DNA from: an uncultured Alphaproteobacteria bacterium
GTDB taxonomy: Bacteria; Pseudomonadota; Alphaproteobacteria; HIMB59; GCA-002718135
Length of the DNA stretch: 64,000 nt
Assembly: GCA_902602695.1 (NCBI GenBank)
Contig: CACKRO010000005.1
Location: forward strand, 1 to 64,000
Reading direction: 5' to 3'
Under the pieces are notes generated by a model. The model was given only the letters and a program-made list of their open reading frames with translations. It ran no database searches and was not told where the DNA came from. Positions 57,082 to 64,000 of the stretch are shown here, piece by piece (the first letter of the stretch is position 1; each line of letters starts with the position of its first letter). The position numbers were made by a program, and so were the translations under genes.

Positions 57082-57842
57082 ACGTATTAGTTTTATCAGG
57101 TTATGGTATTAATTGTGAAAATGAAACTCTCCATGCTTTTGAAGTAGTAGGATTTAAAGGAAAGATTGTACATATTAATGATCTGATACAAAATCCAAAA
57201 CAACTTAATAATTATCAAGTATTCGCTATACCCGGTGGCTTTTCATATGGTGATGATACAGGCTCAGGAAATGCTATGGCAAAAAAAATTATGACCAATT
57301 TGTATGATCAGCTAATAGATTTTTCATCAAAAGATAAATTAATCATAGGCATTTGTAATGGATGCCAAATATTAATTAATCTTGGTTTAGTTCCCAGCAT
57401 TAACAAAAAAGATCCAGAAGTAGCAATGATTGAAAATAAATCTGGAAACTATGAATGTCGATGGGTGGATGTAAAAGTGGGGAATAATAAATCGCCATGG
57501 CTAAAAAATATTAACACCTTGAACTTGCCTGTCGCTCATCAAGAGGGTCAATTCATGATACCTATTAATATACTTAAAAGCATTAAAACTAATAAGCTTA
57601 TTGGTTTACAATATATTGATGACGATAAAAAATTAGCAAGAGGTAAGTTTCCCTTTAATCCTAACGGGTCTAAGGATGATATAGCTGCTTTAACAAATCA
57701 AAATGGTAACGTTCTTGCAATGATGCCTCATCCAGAAAGAGCCTTATATAATTATCATATTCCTGATTGGCAAAATAATACTTCAAAAAAATTTGGAGAT
57801 GGACATAAAATTTTTATGAATGCAAAAAATTACTTTGTATAA
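57078..57842 (+). CDS. purQ: Phosphoribosylformylglycinamidine synthase, glutaminase subunit
   Basis: VLVLSGYGINCENETLHAFE, PGGFSYGDDTGSGNAMA, IIGICNGCQILINLGL, MMPHPERA. Confidence 0.93.
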   Translation: MNVLVLSGYGINCENETLHAFEVVGFKGKIVHINDLIQNPKQLNNYQVFAIPGGFSYGDDTGSGNAMAKKIMTNLYDQLIDFSSKDKLIIGICNGCQILINLGLVPSINKKDPEVAMIENKSGNYECRWVDVKVGNNKSPWLKNINTLNLPVAHQEGQFMIPINILKSIKTNKLIGLQYIDDDKKLARGKFPFNPNGSKDDIAALTNQNGNVLAMMPHPERALYNYHIPDWQNNTSKKFGDGHKIFMNAKNYFV

Positions 57843-57843
57843 A

Positions 57844-58893
57844 TTATACTGCCATTTCTACTATTTTTTTCATAACAGTTGGCATTCTGGAATTAGTATA
57901 TGAAGATTTCTTAATCCAATTACTTTTTGATAGTTTTTCTTTTTTAATATTTCCATAAAAAATCTCTGTTTCTAAATCAAAATGACTAAATGAATATTCA
58001 ATTGAACCTTTAGATTTTAATTTTGTTTTTATTTTTTTTATGTCTTGATCTGTGGTTAATAATTTTTTGTTTTTAACCCAAACATCATTAGGCACTTCAA
58101 GCATGGATGCTAACATTCCTTTATTTGGTCTACTTCGTACAAGGATTTCGTTCTTTTCATTCACAATTACATAAGCTCTAGTGTACTTTATTGGCTTAAT
58201 GGTTTTCCTCTTTAATTTTATTGGAATTTTTAGCTGTAAATTTTTTTTGTATGATTGGCAAAATTTATTAATTCCACAAATATTACATTTAGGATTTCTT
58301 GGAAGACAGATCTCTGATCCATAATCCATAAAAGACTGAATTAGATTTGAAGAGTATTTATCTGATATGAATTTATTTCCTAAATCTTTGAGTTTAATTT
58401 TTACTTTATTAATTGGCTTATCGATAGCGTGTAACCTTACCAAAATTCTCTCAATATTAGCATCAAGTGGCATTACTGATTTATTAAATCCTATTCCAAG
58501 AATTGCTTTTGCAGTGTAATCTCCAATACCGGGAAGTTTGATGAGTTCATCATAAGCTTGTGGTATTTTATTTTTAAAATTTTTGTTAATTATTTTTGCA
58601 GACTTAAGTAAATTTCTAGCTCTTGAATAATAACCAAGGCCTGACCAGAACTTTAAAATATTTGGCTCTGACGTTTGCGCTAGTTTAGTTACTGAAGGCC
58701 ATTTTAAAATAAAATCATTAAATTTATTTTTTACGGTATTTACTGTTGTTTGTTGAAGCATATACTCGCTTACAAACACAAAGTATGGATAAGGTAAGTT
58801 AAAATTATTTTTCTTCCGCCACGGTAAATTTCTAGCATTCACGGAATACCATTGAAGTAAGAACTTTATTACTTGTGTTTCGTGTTTAAACAT
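57844..58893 (-). CDS. mutY: A/G-specific adenine glycosylase
   Basis: NARNLPWRKKNNFNLPYPYFVFVSEYMLQQTTVNTV, LPGIGDYTAKAI, Fe-S motif CLPRNPKCNICGINKFC. Confidence 0.95.
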   Translation of the reverse strand: MFKHETQVIKFLLQWYSVNARNLPWRKKNNFNLPYPYFVFVSEYMLQQTTVNTVKNKFNDFILKWPSVTKLAQTSEPNILKFWSGLGYYSRARNLLKSAKIINKNFKNKIPQAYDELIKLPGIGDYTAKAILGIGFNKSVMPLDANIERILVRLHAIDKPINKVKIKLKDLGNKFISDKYSSNLIQSFMDYGSEICLPRNPKCNICGINKFCQSYKKNLQLKIPIKLKRKTIKPIKYTRAYVIVNEKNEILVRSRPNKGMLASMLEVPNDVWVKNKKLLTTDQDIKKIKTKLKSKGSIEYSFSHFDLETEIFYGNIKKEKLSKSNWIKKSSYTNSRMPTVMKKIVEMAV

Positions 58894-58932
58894 ATTGCTT
58901 TCATATTTAGGTACTATAAATTATTTATGTAT

Positions 58933-59448
58933 ATGGACAAAAAAAATATAAAGCAAAAAAGAACATTTGTTCCACAATCTATTGGTGATACTCTGAAGAA
59001 AGTTAATAGAAAATTTTCCTCTAAATATAATCGAACAGAATTTATAATTAACTCCAAATGGCCTGAAATTGTTGGTAGTTATTTTAAAGAATATTCAGAG
59101 CCGTTAAATGTTTCAAGGGTGAGTAATTTTGAAAATGATTTAGGTGAGACAGTATATAAAAATTATCTAAATGTGAGTGTCACACCTGCCGCAGCCATTG
59201 AATTTCAACACTTCAAAGACACTATAATAGAAAAAATTAATACTTATTTTGGCTATAAAGCTATAATAGACTTGAGAATTCATCAAAATTACATACCTAA
59301 ACATAGTCATATGGAACGAAATAAGAAAAAACAAATAGATAAAGGCGACATAGAATTTGTTAAGAAAAACGTTGAAGATTTTCAAAATTCCAATTTGAAA
59401 CAATCACTATTAAATTTAGGTAATAAAATTACAACTGAGGACAAATAA
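58933..59448 (+). CDS. DUF721 family protein
   Basis: WPEIVGSYFKEYSEPLNVS; genomic position between mutY and dsbA as in other alphaproteobacteria. Start trimmed to MDKKNIKQKR. Confidence 0.75.
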   Translation: MDKKNIKQKRTFVPQSIGDTLKKVNRKFSSKYNRTEFIINSKWPEIVGSYFKEYSEPLNVSRVSNFENDLGETVYKNYLNVSVTPAAAIEFQHFKDTIIEKINTYFGYKAIIDLRIHQNYIPKHSHMERNKKKQIDKGDIEFVKKNVEDFQNSNLKQSLLNLGNKITTEDK

Positions 59449-60059
59449 TGAAAATTAAAATTTTATTTATTTCTATTATACTATCACTACTTTTTTTTAA
59501 TGCCAAAGCAGCTGAAAACTCAATAATAGATGTCAAAGATAATGATTTTTATATTGGAGAAGAAAATGCTCCGATCACAATTATAGAATATGCTTCAATG
59601 TCTTGTAGTCACTGTGCAGATTTTCATAATGATACTCTAGCAGAGTTAAAAAAAGAGTTTATTGATACTGGTAAGGTTAAGTTTATTTTTCGTGATTTTC
59701 CTTTCAATTATCCTGCCCTTGCTGGAAGTATGATTTTAAGATGTGTGCCAGAAGATGTAAGATACGATTATATGAATGGGCTTTATAAGCTTCAAAATAG
59801 TTGGGTTAATAGAGATCACTCCAAAACAAGATCTGAGTTATACAAAATTATGCAAAGTGGTGGTATGCAACAAGATGATTTTGATGCATGTTTAAGTAAT
59901 GTGGATTTAGAAAATCAATTACTTGAGGGTGTAATGGAAGCACAAAGAGAATATAAAATAGGCTCCACACCATCATTCATTGTTAATGGAGTTTTGTATT
60001 CCGGGAATAAAAACATAAAAGAGTTTAGACAAATCATCGATAAAATATTATCACAATAG
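59448..60059 (+). CDS. DsbA family thiol:disulfide interchange protein
   Basis: Signal peptide, ITIIEYASMSCSHCADFHNDTL (CSHC active site), GSTPSFIVNGVLYSG. Confidence 0.9.
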   Translation: MKIKILFISIILSLLFFNAKAAENSIIDVKDNDFYIGEENAPITIIEYASMSCSHCADFHNDTLAELKKEFIDTGKVKFIFRDFPFNYPALAGSMILRCVPEDVRYDYMNGLYKLQNSWVNRDHSKTRSELYKIMQSGGMQQDDFDACLSNVDLENQLLEGVMEAQREYKIGSTPSFIVNGVLYSGNKNIKEFRQIIDKILSQ

Positions 60060-60062
60060 TTG

Positions 60063-62708
60063 ATGATTAATTTTAGGACCCTTAAAGTCAAAGGCTTTAA
60101 GTCTTTTGTTGAACCTACAGAAATTTTGATTGAAAATGGTTTAACAGGTATTGTTGGTCCAAACGGATGTGGTAAATCCAACCTTGTAGAAGCTTTTAGG
60201 TTTGTTATGGGTGAACTTTCCCCAAAACAAATGAGAGGAAGTGAATTAGACGATGTCATCTTTAATGGAACAGATGATAGGCCAGCTTGGGATATTGCTG
60301 AAGTTACTATAGATTTAGATAATAAAGCAAGAAAAGCACCAAGTATTTTCAATGAAAATGATACCATTGAAGTAACTAGAAGAATTTGGCGTGGCGAGGG
60401 ATCGGAATATAGAGTGAATGGCAAAGAGGTGCGATTAAAGGATGTACAATTACTATTTGCTGATGCAGCAACAGGTGCTCGTTCAACATCAATGGTTAGT
60501 CAAGGTAGAGTTGGTGCTATTATCTCAGCTAAGCCTGAACAAAGAAGGACGTTACTAGAAGAAGCTGCAGGAATTACAGGTCTTCATTCAAGACGACACG
60601 AAGCTGAATTACGATTAAATGCTACTGAAAATAACTTAGAGCGCGTAAAGGACGTTTTAAAAGCTCAAGACGAACAACTTACAATATTAAAAAAGCAATC
60701 TAAACAAGCAGAAAGGTATAAGTACATTCAAAAAGATATTACAAAAGCAAGAGCAAGATTATTTTATAAAAAATGGATTGATGAGAAAGATAAACTAAAA
60801 CATGCTAGTGAAAAAATTCAATCTGAAACAAATTTTGTAAATGATCAAACACAAGTAGTTGCACAAATAAATGTAGAGTTTGAAAAAGTGCAAGAAAGCC
60901 TTCCAAACCTTAGACTTCAAGAAAGTAAGGTTGCAGCTGAACTTCAGAAATATTCTATTAGTTTAGAAAATCAAGAAAAAGAAATTGAAAGAGCTAATAT
61001 TGCTGTAGACGAAACAAAAGTCCGTATTGAGCAAATTAAAAATGACATTAATAGAGAGAAGTTTTTATTTGAAGATGCAAAACAAAATCTTGAAAGAGTA
61101 CAAGAAGAAAAATCAATTCTGTTAAAACAACAAGGTGATCTTTTTATTCAAACAGATGATGATATAGGTAATGAAAATGTTTCTAATAAAAAAAATAATA
61201 ATCCAATAATTGATTATCTAGACTTTGAAGATGGTCTTGAAAAAGCAATTGCTGCAGTTTTTTCAGATGAGTTAATTGCATCTATTGATGAAGAACAAAG
61301 TATTTTTTGGAGAAAATTAGATGTAGAAGATTCTTCCTTTAATTTAGAAATTACAAAATTTTCATCTCTGATTAAAGCTCCGGATAATTTGAAAAAAAAA
61401 TTAGAATTTATTGGTTTAATAGAAAATAAAGAAAATGTATTAGAAATTCAAAAAAGTTTAAAACCAGGTCAAATATTAGTAAGCAAATTAGGAGAAATTT
61501 GGAGATGGGATGGATATGTTTCTAAAGGTAAGCAAAATAATTCTACTAAAGCAATATTAGACCAGCTTAAAAATAGAAGAATTAAACAATTAAGTGCTGA
61601 GGAAAAACAATGGAATGATATTTCTGAAAAAGCAAATCAAAGAATAGAAGAGTTAAATTCAAGGGAAAATTCTTTAATTAGTGATTTATCAAATCTTCAA
61701 TCTGTCCCTGAAGATGTATCAAGTGAAAAGTTAAAAATACAAAAATTGATTGATGAAAACAAGAATTCTTATCAGCAAATAGCTGAGCAACTTCGTCAAA
61801 CTGAACAAAATTCTAATGAGGTTAATAAAAAATTGAAACTAGAAGAAATTAAATTAAATGAACTAAGAGAAGAAAGAATTAGGACTGAGGGTCAAATTAA
61901 TACAATTAATGAAGCAATTAAATTACTGTCTACTCAAGTTAGAGAAAGATTAAGTATAGAGTTAGATGAACTTTATAATATTGGAGAAATTGATCCAAAT
62001 AAAATTTTAGGTGAAACTGAGGATTTAGAAAAAAAATTAGAAAGACTAATTTCTGAGCAAGAACGTTTAGGAGGTGTTAATCTATTAGCTGAAAATGAAG
62101 CAAAAGATCTAGAAGAAAAAGTAAATACAATTAAAAATGATCAAAACGACTTGTTGAGTGCAATTGCAAAACTAAGAGAAGCTATTGATTCATTAAATAC
62201 AGAAGGTAGACAAAGATTACTAGCTGCTTATGCGATAGTAAATGAAAATTTTCAAAAATTATTTGTAAGACTTTTTGGAGGTGGAAAAGCTTACCTAAAA
62301 TTTACTGATGAATCAGATCCTCTTCAGGCAGGTTTAGAAATATTTGCAAGCCCTCCAGGAAAAAAATTACAAAACTTGACGCTTCTTTCAGGAGGTGAAC
62401 AAGCACTTACAGCCTTATCATTGTTATTCGCTGTATTCTTATCTAACCCTGCTCCAATTTGTGTTCTAGATGAGGTTGACGCTCCCCTAGATGATACCAA
62501 TGTCGATAGATTTTGTTCATTAGTTGAGGAAATAGCTAAAACTTCTTCAACAAAATTCTTGGTTATAACTCACCATAGAATGACAATGGCTAGAGTAAAT
62601 AGATTATTTGGTGTTACAATGCCTGAGAAAGGTGTATCACAATTAGTTTCCGTTGATCTTGAAAAGGCAATCGAGATAAAAGAGCAAGATACTACAAATG
62701 AATTATAA
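60063..62708 (+). CDS. smc: Chromosome segregation protein SMC (short-armed)
   Basis: KGFKSFVEPTEILIENGLTGIVGPNGCGKSNLVEA, hinge-proximal LGEIWRWDGYVSKG, LSGGEQALTALSLLFAVF, CVLDEVDAPLDDTNV. Confidence 0.95.
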   Translation: MINFRTLKVKGFKSFVEPTEILIENGLTGIVGPNGCGKSNLVEAFRFVMGELSPKQMRGSELDDVIFNGTDDRPAWDIAEVTIDLDNKARKAPSIFNENDTIEVTRRIWRGEGSEYRVNGKEVRLKDVQLLFADAATGARSTSMVSQGRVGAIISAKPEQRRTLLEEAAGITGLHSRRHEAELRLNATENNLERVKDVLKAQDEQLTILKKQSKQAERYKYIQKDITKARARLFYKKWIDEKDKLKHASEKIQSETNFVNDQTQVVAQINVEFEKVQESLPNLRLQESKVAAELQKYSISLENQEKEIERANIAVDETKVRIEQIKNDINREKFLFEDAKQNLERVQEEKSILLKQQGDLFIQTDDDIGNENVSNKKNNNPIIDYLDFEDGLEKAIAAVFSDELIASIDEEQSIFWRKLDVEDSSFNLEITKFSSLIKAPDNLKKKLEFIGLIENKENVLEIQKSLKPGQILVSKLGEIWRWDGYVSKGKQNNSTKAILDQLKNRRIKQLSAEEKQWNDISEKANQRIEELNSRENSLISDLSNLQSVPEDVSSEKLKIQKLIDENKNSYQQIAEQLRQTEQNSNEVNKKLKLEEIKLNELREERIRTEGQINTINEAIKLLSTQVRERLSIELDELYNIGEIDPNKILGETEDLEKKLERLISEQERLGGVNLLAENEAKDLEEKVNTIKNDQNDLLSAIAKLREAIDSLNTEGRQRLLAAYAIVNENFQKLFVRLFGGGKAYLKFTDESDPLQAGLEIFASPPGKKLQNLTLLSGGEQALTALSLLFAVFLSNPAPICVLDEVDAPLDDTNVDRFCSLVEEIAKTSSTKFLVITHHRMTMARVNRLFGVTMPEKGVSQLVSVDLEKAIEIKEQDTTNEL

Positions 62709-62985
62709 AAATAAAAATTTAGAAGAATTAGCTAAAAGAATTAATAATTTAGATAACCAAAACAAAGAACCTAATATTAAAAAAAAAGAAAGTGGCGCTG
62801 GATTTGGCTTTAAAATTAGTACCGAAATTATCGCTGCACTAGTTGTTGGAGTTGGAATTGGGCTTATTGTGGATAATTACTTTAATACTAAACCAATAGG
62901 GTTAATTATTTTCTTCATATTTGGCGCATTGGCTGGATTTTTAAATGTTTATCGTGTAATGCGTCGCATTGAAAAGCAAAGGTAA
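62698..62985 (+). CDS. AtpZ/AtpI-like F0F1 ATP synthase accessory protein
   Basis: Two TM segments, GFKISTEIIAALVVGVGIGLIVDNYFNTKPIGLIIFFIFGALAGFLNVYR; directly upstream of atpB. Confidence 0.87.
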   Translation: MNYKNKNLEELAKRINNLDNQNKEPNIKKKESGAGFGFKISTEIIAALVVGVGIGLIVDNYFNTKPIGLIIFFIFGALAGFLNVYRVMRRIEKQR

Positions 62986-63006
62986 TTTTAATATTCAGTA
63001 TCTATT

Positions 63007-63741
63007 ATGGCCGCAAAAGATAGTCCCCTTAAACAATTCGAGATAGATCCAATATCTAACATAGAACTTGCTGGTTATAATATTTCATTCACAAATTCAT
63101 CCTTTTCAATGCTTATTACTGTTCTAGCAATTACTCTATTTTTAACTTTAACAGTTAATACAAAATCAATTATTCCTTCAAGAATGCAACTTGTCTCAGA
63201 GTTAATGTATAATTTTATTGCTCAATTACTCTCCGATACAGTTGGAGATAATGGAAAGAAATATTTTCCATTTGTCTTCTCTATATTCATGTTTGTTTTA
63301 ATTGGAAATATGGTTGGCATGATACCATACCAATTTACTTTCACGAGCCATATTATTGTTACATTCGCTTTAGCAGCTGTTGTATTTATTGGTGTAACTA
63401 TTCTTGGATTTGTAAATCATGGTATTAAATTTTTTACCTTCTTTTATATACCAGGTGTCCCATTTTACATGCATCCACTTCTCATTCCTATTGAAGTAAT
63501 TTCTTACTTATCAAGACCTATAAGTTTATCAGTAAGATTATTTGCAAACATGCTAGCGGGTCACACACTACTAAAAGTATTTGCGGGCTTTGTTGTTTCA
63601 ATGCCATTTTTTACAGGAGTTTTTCCTTTAGCTTTCATTGTAGCTTTAACAGGATTAGAAATTTTAATAGCTTTTTTGCAAGCATATGTGTTTGCAATAC
63701 TGACGTGTTTATATATTAACGATGCTTATCATTTACATTAA
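63007..63741 (+). CDS. atpB: F0F1 ATP synthase subunit a
   Basis: FVFSIFMFVLIGNMVGMIPYQFTFTSHI, SLSVRLFANMLAGHTLLKVF, LEILIAFLQAYVFAILTCLYINDA. Confidence 0.96.
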   Translation: MAAKDSPLKQFEIDPISNIELAGYNISFTNSSFSMLITVLAITLFLTLTVNTKSIIPSRMQLVSELMYNFIAQLLSDTVGDNGKKYFPFVFSIFMFVLIGNMVGMIPYQFTFTSHIIVTFALAAVVFIGVTILGFVNHGIKFFTFFYIPGVPFYMHPLLIPIEVISYLSRPISLSVRLFANMLAGHTLLKVFAGFVVSMPFFTGVFPLAFIVALTGLEILIAFLQAYVFAILTCLYINDAYHLH

Positions 63742-63759
63742 TTTAAAATAGGAGGACTT

Positions 63760-63984
63760 ATGGAAATTGAAGCAGCAAAAGTAATCGGAGCGGGTCTAGC
63801 CGTTATCGGTGTTATCGGATCAGGTATTGGAATTGGGAATATTTTCTCATCTTTTATTCAAGCAGTTGGAAGAAATCCAGCAGCAAGAAGTGAGGTTTTC
63901 ACAATGACAATGTTAGGTTTCGCATTAGTTGAAGCGATTGCACTTTTCGCACTAGTTATAGCTTTAGTTATTTTGTTTGGATAA
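63760..63984 (+). CDS. atpE: F0F1 ATP synthase subunit c
   Basis: GAGLAVIGVIGSGIGIGNIFSSFIQAVGRNPAARSEVFTMTMLGFALVEAIALFALVIALVILF. Confidence 0.97.
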   Translation: MEIEAAKVIGAGLAVIGVIGSGIGIGNIFSSFIQAVGRNPAARSEVFTMTMLGFALVEAIALFALVIALVILFG

Positions 63985-64000
63985 AACTTAATAGTTAATT

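Noticed and set aside
1-64000. CRISPR arrays, tRNA/rRNA genes, transposases, integrases, prophage genes and known riboswitches
   Set aside because: Looked for while reading; no convincing direct-repeat arrays, tRNA cloverleafs, mobile-element proteins or riboswitch cores were recognised. A covariance-model scan (tRNAscan-SE, Infernal) would be needed to exclude them.

Overview
AT-rich 64 kb chromosomal window. Gene order (rnhB-ccrM and mutY-DUF721-dsbA-smc-atpIBE) suggests a streamlined marine alphaproteobacterium; this is an inference, as no 16S is present. About 0.4-30.6 kb is an accessory catabolic island: a Dpp/Opp-type ABC transporter, sialic-acid catabolism genes (nanA/nanE/nanK-like, nagA-like), two apparently cytoplasmic Asp-box (sialidase-like) proteins, three phytanoyl-CoA-dioxygenase-like proteins, two divergent PanB-like proteins, M81 (MlrC-like) protein, two small Cys-conserved paralogs, SDR/Gfo-Idh pairs and aldolases. 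About 30.6-38.6 kb is core (ispE, TPR, family-4-like UDG, slt, moaB, rnhB, ccrM). About 38.6-46 kb is a surface-protein cluster: an autotransporter with SbsA-like Ig repeats, a stand-alone inverse-autotransporter (intimin/invasin-type) barrel with no passenger, and a secreted HELLH protein. About 46-58 kb is a purine cluster (guaB, purEK, purCDFNM, purSL-like fusion, purQ). About 57.8-64 kb is mutY, DUF721, dsbA, a short-armed smc and atpI/B/E. The most unusual single observation is that the substrate-binding protein at 384-1991 appears to be a circular permutant of SBP_bac_5: the canonical C-terminal half comes first and the N-terminal half second. Other notable points are the passenger-less inverse autotransporter, a cluster of four GANTC sites at the ccrM promoter/start, a Bateman-less IMPDH, a cysteine-free family-4 UDG homolog and PanB-like proteins lacking the expected metal-ligand motifs. 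All family calls are from reading motifs; no database search was run.
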